24,916 bases of DNA, from positions 1-24,916 of the IMG/VR virus record IMGVR_UViG_3300032092_000232. One strand, given 5' to 3'. A model generated the notes under the pieces. It was not told the DNA's origin. It saw only the letters and a program-made list of their open reading frames with translations, and ran no database searches. Made by a program: the position numbers and the translations under genes. This stretch comes from a virus. Shown piece after piece: positions 15,967-23,352 of the stretch; the stretch's first letter is position 1; every line of letters begins with the position of its first letter.

Positions 15967-16096
15967 TTTTAATTTTTGATTTTACAAATTCAAAAGTTGC
16001 TACATCAATATCATCTATGTAATGATAATTGTCCAATATAACTTTATTAAATTCTTGTGTTAGTTCGGGTGTCCAAACAAAATTTTCGTACAACAT
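15866..16096 (-). CDS. Small hypothetical protein
   Basis: A 76-residue protein of unknown family, with a plausible helical N-terminal half (FVWTPELTQEFNKVILDNYH) and a basic C-terminal half that overlaps the next gene by 101 bases. It diverges from the gene at 16146; the 49-base gap between them holds TATAAATA on its coding strand, 19 bases before this ATG. The N-terminal half looks more protein-like than the overlapped half, so the C-terminus may be only weakly constrained. No function assigned. Confidence 0.55.
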   Translation of the reverse strand: MLYENFVWTPELTQEFNKVILDNYHYIDDIDVATFEFVKSKIKNGNGRRIKPIPSSFVREIRNTDGRTVRDYITNS

Positions 16097-16115
16097 AAAA
16101 TTGATAGTGTTATGA

Positions 16116-16123
16116 TATTTATA
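16116..16123. promoter_or_regulatory. Octamer between divergent genes (TATTTATA / TATAAATA)
   Basis: Reads TATTTATA toward the plus-strand gene (22 bases before its ATG) and TATAAATA, the T4 late consensus, toward the minus-strand gene (19 bases before its ATG). It may serve one or both. Confidence 0.45.
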
Positions 16124-16145
16124 ATAATAAGAATATTATTTCAAA

Positions 16146-16859
16146 ATGACAAACGATAAAAAAATAAATGAAGCGACATCAACATCCATTTCTTCGGGTA
16201 AATACCAACAACCTATGGGTCCTGGTATTCGTTTATTTAATAAACAGGAAATGCAACCCTATTATATACCAACATCAAAATATGATGATGCAGAATTGGC
16301 TTACGATAGTTATGATGGTAAAATGTCTATACCTAAAAATGAAATAAAGAAAAAAGAATCTCAAGCAAGAAAAATGTCTAAATATATTAAAAACCACCCA
16401 ACCGAAAGTGATGATGAAGGTAACAATATTAATAGTGGAAACGGACCTTCAAAACCTTTAAAAAAAGAAAACATTGACCAACTTATTCATAATATATTAA
16501 AAGAAGATTTAGCCGTTTGGTTTGGTACTAAAAAGAAACCTAAAGGTTCAAAACAACCAAAAGGTCCTTGGGTTAATATTTGTCGTAAAAAAGAGGGTGG
16601 TGGACACCCTCCTTGTGGTAGACCTGAATCATCTTCTAAAGGTTATCCGAAATGTCGCGCCGCAGGTGTTGCATCTAAAATGACTGATTCACAAAAGAAA
16701 AGTGCTTGTCAACAAAAAAGAAGTGCTGAAAAATCAGAACCTAAGACGGGTACAGGTAACAAACCAACTATGGTTTCTTACAAACCAAAGAAGAAAAAAA
16801 CAAACGAAAATTTAAGAAGTCTTATAAAGAATATTCTTAATGAAATTAAATCTTCTTAA
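16146..16859 (+). CDS. Basic Cys-rich protein; candidate internal head protein
   Basis: A 237-residue Lys/Ser/Pro-rich protein. Residues ~105-120 (NIDQLIHNILKED) and the C-terminus (NLRSLIKNILNEIKSS) are two versions of the helix-plus-(L)xE motif found in other proteins here. Between them is a module with four or more cysteines and many Gly/Pro residues (WVNICRKKEGGGHPPCGR; YPKCRAAGVASKMT; SACQQKRSAEK), which I recall from uncharacterised phage proteins without a name I can trust. The Cys spacing could bind a metal. The first ~100 residues look disordered. Its 3' end overlaps the convergent minus-strand gene by 14 bases. A DNA-associated, packaged role is inferred from charge and motif. Confidence 0.72.
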   Translation: MTNDKKINEATSTSISSGKYQQPMGPGIRLFNKQEMQPYYIPTSKYDDAELAYDSYDGKMSIPKNEIKKKESQARKMSKYIKNHPTESDDEGNNINSGNGPSKPLKKENIDQLIHNILKEDLAVWFGTKKKPKGSKQPKGPWVNICRKKEGGGHPPCGRPESSSKGYPKCRAAGVASKMTDSQKKSACQQKRSAEKSEPKTGTGNKPTMVSYKPKKKKTNENLRSLIKNILNEIKSS

Positions 16860-17265
16860 GAATATCCGTTAAAGAACAATTGATTTGTGAATGAATTACC
16901 GTTTCGTAAGATTTTCTACGTTGTTCAATTTCATTACCGAATAAATAATTAACTCTCTCCCAAACTCTAGCGTCCATCAATATAGAATAATGGTATACGT
17001 GGTTTGTAACAAACGCTTGTTGATGTTGTAATGTCAACACAATACCCAACCTATCGTTTATAATGATTTTCTTTTCTGATACGGGGGCAAATATCAATTC
17101 AGTATCACTTTGTTTAAGTAATTTTCTTGCGATATGGAAACAGGTTTGTTGATACCTATTCATCGCGGGGTCAACCTTTTGGTCTAATGGCCTCTTGTTT
17201 AACCAAAGGTGGTATCTAAGAAATACTCGTTTGATTTTTCTTTTAACAAATTGATAAAGTGTCAT
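16846..17265 (-). CDS. Conserved hypothetical protein, likely host-promoter controlled
   Basis: A 139-residue protein with a strongly basic N-terminus (KRKIKRVFLRYHLWLNKRP) and an ordered alpha/beta remainder (ELIFAPVSEKKIIINDRLGI; AFVTNHVYHYSILMD; ARVWERVNYLFGNEIEQRR). It looks like a compact folded bacterial or phage protein; I recognise no characterised family. It is the only minus-strand gene here with a good TAnnTTTG element, 19 bases before its ATG, and has no late octamer, so early or middle expression by host RNA polymerase is plausible. Its tail overlaps the convergent gene by 14 bases. Confidence 0.75.
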   Translation of the reverse strand: MTLYQFVKRKIKRVFLRYHLWLNKRPLDQKVDPAMNRYQQTCFHIARKLLKQSDTELIFAPVSEKKIIINDRLGIVLTLQHQQAFVTNHVYHYSILMDARVWERVNYLFGNEIEQRRKSYETVIHSQINCSLTDILKKI

Positions 17266-17284
17266 AGGGGATGTTTTGTGGATA

Positions 17285-17292
17285 CAAAGATA
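17285..17292 (-). promoter_or_regulatory. Bacteroidetes-type -7 element TATCTTTG
   Basis: On the minus strand, TATCTTTG fits TAnnTTTG exactly, 19 bases before the ATG at 17265. The -33 TTTG is not convincing (the expected place reads CTGT). Confidence 0.45.
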
Positions 17293-17308
17293 TAAAAGTT
17301 TTCTGATA

Positions 17309-17797
17309 TTAACAGTACGGCGGAGAACATTTTTTCTTTCCGTCTAAACCGGGCATTTTTCCTTTACAAACTTGTACTCCGTAACCGTTCGAATATGCTG
17401 AGGGAAATACTTTGTATTTTGATTTTGCCGCAGAATATCCTCTAGAACATAATTTTGTTCCTGTTTTTTTTCTACCTTCTTCCATCATACCTGTGAAAGA
17501 CGCATCCTCAATATCTTGTACGCCATCACCTTTAATATGATTCATCATAAAGTCAAATACTTGGTCCATATTGTTTTTGGCTTCAGCGATATGGTCCTGA
17601 GCCCAATCGTGACCGTCATCTAATATTTCAGTTACCATATCTTGGTCTAACTCTAATAACATATCACATTGTCTTCTCATTTGTTCTAAATTTGAAAAGA
17701 ACATATATCTATCAGAATAATCTTCGTGAGATTCATTTAATACTTTTTTAACAATACGACTTAAATCGGATTCCGTTAACTTAACTATTTTTTTCAT
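17309..17797 (-). CDS. Small Cys-containing protein with prohead-targeting-like N-terminus
   Basis: A 162-residue protein with three parts. Residues 1-23 (LTESDLSRIVKKVLNES) are an amphipathic helix ending in LNE|S, close to a T4 prohead protease site. Residues ~25-105 are acidic and helical. The C-terminal ~50 residues form a basic module with four cysteines (LCSRGYSAAKSKYKVFPSAY; VQVCKGK; CSPPYC). That module resembles small domains I recall from many uncultured phage proteins, with no function known to me. The ATG overlaps the stop of the upstream structural gene (ATGA). I infer a virion or core protein processed by gp21. Confidence 0.75.
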   Translation of the reverse strand: MKKIVKLTESDLSRIVKKVLNESHEDYSDRYMFFSNLEQMRRQCDMLLELDQDMVTEILDDGHDWAQDHIAEAKNNMDQVFDFMMNHIKGDGVQDIEDASFTGMMEEGRKKTGTKLCSRGYSAAKSKYKVFPSAYSNGYGVQVCKGKMPGLDGKKKCSPPYC

Positions 17798-19287
17798 TTT
17801 TTATTTACAATTTGAAATTTTATTTGTTTTTTATATGTTGTTACTTCACTATTAATATTCAACTTTAAGTCTACAAAATACTCGTTTGGAATTTTATCCC
17901 TTGTATCGAATATAAAATAATATTCATTTGGTGTTTTGTTGACTTGTGTCCAATCTTGAACTTGTACTTCTGTTTGTCCTTCCTTAACATATATCCTATA
18001 ATATGCTTTGATTTTGTTAAGTGGTTGATTTGAGGTATATTCTTTTTTGATGATAACACCAACTTTTCTGATGTCGGTATTTAATATCTTTTCATCTTGT
18101 TTTATACCATAGTAATCAAAACCATAAGAAGAGGGTTCGTTAGTTGACGTACCGATTGAAATTGAGGACGAATAAGGTCTCATAATCAACTCATTTTCAA
18201 CATCAGGTAACTCAACACCATTTAGAGATAAATTACTCCATACATCGGTAAATGTACAAGGCGTTTTATATCCTAAAAGAGCGGGTATTGTGACTTCATA
18301 AACACCTTGAGTTTTTCTACATGTTGTAAGGGCTGTAAGTCCTTCTATAGGGTCACCTGTACTATCGTAAATTGTAACAGATGGATTTGAATCCAAATTA
18401 ATAGGACTTCCGTCTTCGTACAAATACAAATATAATTTGTTCGCTTTTCCTAATGAAAATAAATCTCTATCGTCTTGAATTAAGTCATCATAATTTGTTT
18501 GTAAATAAGGTTCATAAAACGTTTGTGTGTGACGAGTAAAAAACCCTACAGAATAATAAGAAGTTAATCCTGTTAATAATTCGATATTCGGTTTAAATGC
18601 TACACCCCATCCTGCAATACCTGTTATTGTACCATTTAATATTCCGTTTATTTCATTGGTCATATCAAATGATATGTTCTCATTTCCAAATTCAAAATGT
18701 TGTTCTGCAATAATTGTAAGTGCTGAGTAATTTAAACCTGTAATACCTGTTAATGAATTTTCATTATTATAAATTCCGGGAGTTGTCCAATCATTTGTTA
18801 ACATTCTTTTGAACCAATTTGAGGGTTCTGTTGAATAGTTTTCTCTTGCAAAAATTGACTCAGTATCATTTACCTGAATACCTAAATCATATACGGACGA
18901 CAACCCCTCATCCCAAGTTTGTACGGTACCTGTAGTTCCTGACGATAAAGGAATTCTAAATAAAATTAAATCAAAACCACTACCTCTTGTTATTTCACCA
19001 CCGAATCTAAGAGACTTCAACAAATCAGGTGATGAAAATGCGGTATTAGTCATAATAAGAGTATGAGTCATCGCTGTTGTACAACCTGTTTGGATTATAC
19101 CGTCTGAAATTTTTTGTTGTAATAGTGATAGGTCTATATCAAAAATAAATCTTGAATAAACAGGTGTTGGATTTTCAGGATTTATATTTCCAAAATATAG
19201 TTGTGTTACAGGAGCCTGTCCTGTGTTAGTAAAGACATTAGATAATATCGTATTATTTCTATTGAAATATGAATTATTTATAGACAT
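17794..19287 (-). CDS. Virion structural protein with DNRLRE-like fold
   Basis: A 497-residue, beta-rich, low-cysteine protein. The first ~275 residues follow the pattern of DNRLRE-type domains: an early YSRFIFDIDLSLL strand, a central DWTTPGIYN segment, ISFDMTNEINGILNG, then GVAFKPNIEL and a FFTRHTQTFYEPYLQTNYD ending. Such domains occur in secreted and fibre proteins. The C-terminal half has further beta-sandwich-like strands. A tail fibre, baseplate wedge or decoration role fits the neighbourhood of baseplate genes. It begins a transcription unit with the late octamer 13 bases before its ATG. The domain assignment rests on pattern memory only. Confidence 0.72.
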   Translation of the reverse strand: MSINNSYFNRNNTILSNVFTNTGQAPVTQLYFGNINPENPTPVYSRFIFDIDLSLLQQKISDGIIQTGCTTAMTHTLIMTNTAFSSPDLLKSLRFGGEITRGSGFDLILFRIPLSSGTTGTVQTWDEGLSSVYDLGIQVNDTESIFARENYSTEPSNWFKRMLTNDWTTPGIYNNENSLTGITGLNYSALTIIAEQHFEFGNENISFDMTNEINGILNGTITGIAGWGVAFKPNIELLTGLTSYYSVGFFTRHTQTFYEPYLQTNYDDLIQDDRDLFSLGKANKLYLYLYEDGSPINLDSNPSVTIYDSTGDPIEGLTALTTCRKTQGVYEVTIPALLGYKTPCTFTDVWSNLSLNGVELPDVENELIMRPYSSSISIGTSTNEPSSYGFDYYGIKQDEKILNTDIRKVGVIIKKEYTSNQPLNKIKAYYRIYVKEGQTEVQVQDWTQVNKTPNEYYFIFDTRDKIPNEYFVDLKLNINSEVTTYKKQIKFQIVNKK

Positions 19288-19300
19288 TTTAAGGTTTTTC

Positions 19301-19308
19301 TATAAATA
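19301..19308 (-). promoter_or_regulatory. Candidate late promoter octamer TATTTATA (minus strand)
   Basis: The plus strand reads TATAAATA, so TATTTATA faces the gene starting at 19287, 13 bases ahead. The orientation relative to the gene is the same as on the plus strand. Confidence 0.5.
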
Positions 19309-19322
19309 TCAATACTTTTGAA

Positions 19323-20885
19323 TTAGTTAATTCTAATGTTTTGATTAAGGATTGTTTGATTGGAATTCAGAATTTTTTGGAGTATATCTGAAGCCAAAGT
19401 ACCGTCTTGGGCGGTAGGTACTGGAGGTAATCCGTGATAAGGATGAACGTGAGCAATCATAAATTTAACGATTAGATTAAGTAAGTCCATTAAGGCTTCT
19501 CCTCTAACCATTGGTTCTGTAAGTTGTTGTATTCTTGCTAGTTTGTCTTCTTTAATACCATATATAGTATCACGTAAATCTATTGAACCTTTTTGAGTTG
19601 CACTTTCGTGGGACAACAAATAAATTTTATCGGAACCAAGTACACCATATGTTACAGGTTTTGACGATATGTTTTCAGGTCTTATAGAACTTTTGATTTT
19701 TTTTGTTGGTGGGGTTGGAGTGTCTTTTGAATATAAGATACCGAATCCGAAATCCTTTGCTCCGGGATTAAGTTTAATATTATTGTAAAATCTTGTTATG
19801 TTAATACTCTCAATTAATTCAAGGCCCGCAGAATTTAAATCATTTGTATTGGTCCATTTTAAAAATGTTCGTCTTGAGGGTCTAAAGGCGAATGGGAATG
19901 GTGAGTTATTAGCATATTCGAATACCGCATTATTCCACTCGTTTATAAAATTATTTATTTGAGTAATAACTTCATTAAAAGAAACCGGACCTATTTCTAG
20001 TTTTTTTGCAATTTTACTTGAACTAACTATAGTATCAACATTGGTATCTACTTTGAAGTTTTTAGTATTAATCTTTTCATCATTACTTTCTATTTTATAT
20101 ACGTTAACGTAGGCGGTAAACATATTTTGCTCATTTTCAGGATTTTGGATGTCCCACTCAATTAAATAAGATAAATTAGGGTATTGAATTGTACGTTTTT
20201 CTGTTTGTTGTACGGGCTCTATTACGGTTCTTGATTTGAACACGGACATTTGTAGAAATGCTCTTTTGTCATACACACTTGGTTGTCCTGAATCTAATGG
20301 AACCAAATTCAAGGTCTTACCTGCTCTTAATAATAAATCATCTTCTTTTAAAATTATATCCGTTGAGCCACGACCAAGAATTGCATTGTCGTCAGGTTCG
20401 GGAAATAACCCAAATATACTTTTTGGTATAACTCCGCCAACCTCTTTATAACTTTTTGATTGTCTAATATTGTCACCAAGTGGGGTATTTGATTTTGTTA
20501 CATTATAATTTTCGAAACCAACTCTGTTAGGTGTCGTTGGGGACATGGGTACATAATACTTAAAATTATCTGTATACCTTTTAAATGTAGAGTGAGAGTT
20601 TTGAGCAATCGGATAAACCAACATTACAAGTTCGTCGGTTTTTGGTGTTATTTTAAGGAAAAAAGGTAGTAAAGGTCTAACTAAAAATGGGTCGTCTTTA
20701 GTCCATTTACATGAATCTTTTATACCAACGGTTGTTCCATTACTTTTTACTGCACATTTATCAGGGATTGATACTTCGATTACTTTTTGATTTTCATCTA
20801 AAGGTACCACACGTAACCTACCTAATCTATCAATATCATCATTATCAAGAACCTTACCAAAATATATTATCCTATTTAACTCCAT
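19323..20885 (-). CDS. Baseplate hub/spike OB-fold protein (gp5-like N-terminus)
   Basis: A 520-residue protein. Residues ~6-26 (IIYFGKVLDNDDIDRLGRLR) and ~80-92 (KTDELVMLVYP) match the strands of the OB fold that opens T4 gp5 and related spike proteins. The C-terminal part has a conserved stretch with HVHPYHGLPPVP at residues ~479-490, a motif I associate with phage baseplate proteins. There is no lysozyme domain, unlike T4 gp5, and no obvious triple-helix repeat. It would sit at the centre of the baseplate below the tail tube. Its start overlaps the end of the 67-residue gene by 14 bases, so the two are likely coupled. Confidence 0.75.
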   Translation of the reverse strand: MELNRIIYFGKVLDNDDIDRLGRLRVVPLDENQKVIEVSIPDKCAVKSNGTTVGIKDSCKWTKDDPFLVRPLLPFFLKITPKTDELVMLVYPIAQNSHSTFKRYTDNFKYYVPMSPTTPNRVGFENYNVTKSNTPLGDNIRQSKSYKEVGGVIPKSIFGLFPEPDDNAILGRGSTDIILKEDDLLLRAGKTLNLVPLDSGQPSVYDKRAFLQMSVFKSRTVIEPVQQTEKRTIQYPNLSYLIEWDIQNPENEQNMFTAYVNVYKIESNDEKINTKNFKVDTNVDTIVSSSKIAKKLEIGPVSFNEVITQINNFINEWNNAVFEYANNSPFPFAFRPSRRTFLKWTNTNDLNSAGLELIESINITRFYNNIKLNPGAKDFGFGILYSKDTPTPPTKKIKSSIRPENISSKPVTYGVLGSDKIYLLSHESATQKGSIDLRDTIYGIKEDKLARIQQLTEPMVRGEALMDLLNLIVKFMIAHVHPYHGLPPVPTAQDGTLASDILQKILNSNQTILNQNIRIN

Positions 20886-21075
20886 TACGTTTCTGATATT
20901 CTTTTAATAATTGATTATAGGTTTTTTCTAAACTATCTAAATAATACGTAGAATCAATAATATTTTTTTTAGTTTTATTAAACTCTTCATTTATATAATC
21001 CATCACCAAAGTAAGGTCCTTATTTGGTTTATTTTTATAATCTTGAATTATTTCTTTTAGTTTTTCAGTTTCCAT
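20872..21075 (-). CDS. Small coiled-coil protein
   Basis: A 67-residue Lys/Glu/Asn-rich protein that is helical throughout, with heptad-like spacing (DYINEEFNKTKKNIID; YLDSLEKTYNQLLKEY). It starts 2 bases after the stop of the 631-residue gene and overlaps the baseplate gene start by 14 bases, so it is held tightly in the operon. Probably a chaperone-like or structural partner of one of these neighbours. No family recognised. Confidence 0.72.
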   Translation of the reverse strand: METEKLKEIIQDYKNKPNKDLTLVMDYINEEFNKTKKNIIDSTYYLDSLEKTYNQLLKEYQKRNGVK

Positions 21076-21077
21076 AA

Positions 21078-22973
21078 TTAAGTTGGTATTCCTGAGAATT
21101 TTGATGGTGCAGTTGACACCACACCCACGGCTAAAGGAGGAATTGCAAATTCAATCTTACCATTTTCAAGATTTTCTTTTGACGACCCCTCAAGTTGACT
21201 TGTTATTGCGATTAATGCTAAATTTGGTGAACCATCGGGTAGAGGTCCTGTTGGTAAACCATTTTTTTGTAATTCCTCAATTGTGTTTTTTAAGGCTCTT
21301 TTTTGTGAAAATCCTGAACGTAAAGGGGCCGCAAGTAACAATGGTAATGGTAGACTACTTGGTAACCCAGGTAGTTTTAATAAGGCTAGTATTTGGTCCA
21401 ATATACTTTTACATTGTCTCCAATCATTTATAATTTGGGCGACCTGAATCAAGAGTTTTACTAACGATAAAATAATAATAATTTTATTACCTGCTTTTTC
21501 TTTTTGTAAATCTTTAATAATAGTCTGTAAAAGTTGAGTTATTTCTTTTTTCAAAATCCTAAACAATTCTTTCACAAATAAACTACCAATCTGTGATGAT
21601 ACCTCAACAAAAAATTCTTTATACTTTTTTGCAAAATCCATCATAGAATTAATTTCAAGCTGAGCTGTTGCGGCACTAGCCTTTAACATAATTAAAATTG
21701 GTAGAAATATTTTAGGAGTAAAAATTGAAAATATTAAAGATTTTGGTATCTCTTTTATTATTGAAAAATCAAAAGATAATTTAAGATTTATGCTACCTCC
21801 AATACCAATCCCTTCAGCACTATTTGTAAAAGTATTAGTTAGATTATCAAAAGCCTTTAATAAATCATTGTCATTGTTATCATCCACTTTATTAATTTCC
21901 TCAAGAGCGTTCAATACTTCAAACGAATTAACAGGGAATTTTATGTTATCACAACCCTCCAATTCAACAGATTGATTTTGTATGTTGGCGATTCTTTGGT
22001 CTACTTTAAGTAAATCTAATTGAGAAAATTCAAAAAAACTATCATCAAGATTATCCAATTCTCCGACTTTTGCGACACCACTAACGTCAATTTGTTGTCT
22101 ATTGTCAAAACATAAACCTAAAATCCTTGCTAATATTAAACCAAATTTTGATTGGTCTTTCATAGTTTCTAATCCCGCATTGGCTTGAATAGACACCGCC
22201 CCAAGTATAATATCCATTAATATTGAAAATATGTTTGTGTACTCAACAAACCTCATTTTCTTATAATAGTCTTTTACAAAGTCGGCAATTCTATTATCTA
22301 AAGTTAATCTGTCTTTTAGTACTACTTTAAAAAAATCACCGGTTTGACCCAAGTCATTTGTTATTTCATAACTAATATCAAATAAGTCTTGTCCTGAAGC
22401 TCCTACGAATGTATAAACCTGACCCTGTTCAACTATTCTTTGATATAGTTGTCTATTCATTGGGTATTTACTCTGACCGCTCGATAAATCTTTTTGTTTT
22501 TCGTATTTTACTGAACCTATTTTAGTGTTTGGGTCACTCTTCAATAAATTAATAAAATCTACACTACTGACCTTAAGATAAATTGCCTGATTGGCTTGAT
22601 ACTCTTGTTGTTCAGAACATCCCAAAGTTCTTATTACTTCTGTAACAACGATGTTTTCAATATCAGGTTTTATTTTTCTGAAAGTTTTTATTAAAGTTCT
22701 TTTTAAGTATTTTGTTGTATCCGTACCTTTACCTGTTTTTGAGGTAATCAATTTAATCATTTGGTCAAATTGAGATTGGACCTGTTGCTGTGCCTTATTC
22801 TTAATCTTCTCGACTTCACTTAAACTATTTGAGATTGCAGAATTAGACTCTTCCATTGAGGAGTTAACCCTTTTTTGCAAATCCTTTAAATCAGTACTTA
22901 CTTGATTGTAAGTTTGAATACCCTGAATTTGTTTGTTAGCGTCGTCATACCCTTGATTTAAGTCTGTAGGCAT
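21078..22973 (-). CDS. Large structural protein, probably baseplate-associated
   Basis: A 631-residue protein of unknown family. Residues ~20-75 are coiled coil rich in Gln, Ser and Glu. Residues ~75-330 are mixed with many charged residues. Residues ~405-432, ~494-515 and ~535-552 are three strongly hydrophobic stretches (SLIFSIFTPKIFLPILIMLK; KIIIILSLVKLLIQVAQII; SLPLPLLLAAPL), possibly membrane-interacting. The C-terminus is Gly/Pro/Ser-rich. It is expressed just before the gp5-like baseplate gene with nearly no gap. Hydrophobic segments in a tail protein could mean a role in crossing the host envelope or in tape-measure-like function. I cannot tell which. Confidence 0.7.
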   Translation of the reverse strand: MPTDLNQGYDDANKQIQGIQTYNQVSTDLKDLQKRVNSSMEESNSAISNSLSEVEKIKNKAQQQVQSQFDQMIKLITSKTGKGTDTTKYLKRTLIKTFRKIKPDIENIVVTEVIRTLGCSEQQEYQANQAIYLKVSSVDFINLLKSDPNTKIGSVKYEKQKDLSSGQSKYPMNRQLYQRIVEQGQVYTFVGASGQDLFDISYEITNDLGQTGDFFKVVLKDRLTLDNRIADFVKDYYKKMRFVEYTNIFSILMDIILGAVSIQANAGLETMKDQSKFGLILARILGLCFDNRQQIDVSGVAKVGELDNLDDSFFEFSQLDLLKVDQRIANIQNQSVELEGCDNIKFPVNSFEVLNALEEINKVDDNNDNDLLKAFDNLTNTFTNSAEGIGIGGSINLKLSFDFSIIKEIPKSLIFSIFTPKIFLPILIMLKASAATAQLEINSMMDFAKKYKEFFVEVSSQIGSLFVKELFRILKKEITQLLQTIIKDLQKEKAGNKIIIILSLVKLLIQVAQIINDWRQCKSILDQILALLKLPGLPSSLPLPLLLAAPLRSGFSQKRALKNTIEELQKNGLPTGPLPDGSPNLALIAITSQLEGSSKENLENGKIEFAIPPLAVGVVSTAPSKFSGIPT

Positions 22974-22977
22974 AATT

Positions 22978-23340
22978 TTACTTCAATTTGAACGTTTTAT
23001 TATTCTCTACGTCTTTTTTAATTAAATCATCAATTAAATCATCATCCATATCTGAAATCGAAAATGACTCCTCCCTACTTGAAGATTTTTCCCAAATAGA
23101 TGATTGTAGTTTGGATAATTGTAGTTTTTTCTCAACACAATCATTAATTATTTTTTGTTGTTTTTCTATAACAGGACCTATTAAGGTCATATCTTCAGGG
23201 TCTTTCATCATCGACAACATCTTGTTCTGTATCCTGAGAGCAGTACTTCGTTGTTCAACTAATTCGTTATATATCTCTTGCATAAGAGATAATAAAGACT
23301 CTTTTGTTAGTTCAATTTTATTTTTTTGTGGTCTAGACAT
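22978..23340 (-). CDS. Small coiled-coil hypothetical protein
   Basis: A 120-residue charged, helical protein (KIELTKESLLSLMQEIYNEL; IEKQQKIINDCVEKKLQLSK) with a Ser/Asp-rich C-terminus. It lies between the gp55-like sigma gene and the 631-residue structural gene, 4 bases from the latter. The first ATG is only 3 bases after a late octamer, which would leave almost no leader; the next in-frame ATG, at 23283, would give 101 residues and a normal leader. I keep the longer form because the N-terminal Lys-rich stretch looks coding. Function unknown. Confidence 0.68.
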   Translation of the reverse strand: MSRPQKNKIELTKESLLSLMQEIYNELVEQRSTALRIQNKMLSMMKDPEDMTLIGPVIEKQQKIINDCVEKKLQLSKLQSSIWEKSSSREESFSISDMDDDLIDDLIKKDVENNKTFKLK

Positions 23341-23343
23341 ATT

Positions 23344-23351
23344 TATAAATA
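23344..23351 (-). promoter_or_regulatory. Candidate late promoter octamer TATTTATA (minus strand)
   Basis: The gap between the sigma gene stop and the next ATG contains TATTTATAAATA on the coding strand, which includes both orientations of the octamer. It is unusually close to the ATG (3 bases). Confidence 0.4.
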
Positions 23352-23352
23352 C

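Noticed and set aside
16146-16859. Assigning a DUF number to the Cys-rich module
   Set aside because: I could recall candidate families but the residue pattern did not match securely.
17794-18062. 63-codon minus-strand frame at 17871-18062
   Set aside because: Lies in another phase inside the 497-residue structural gene.
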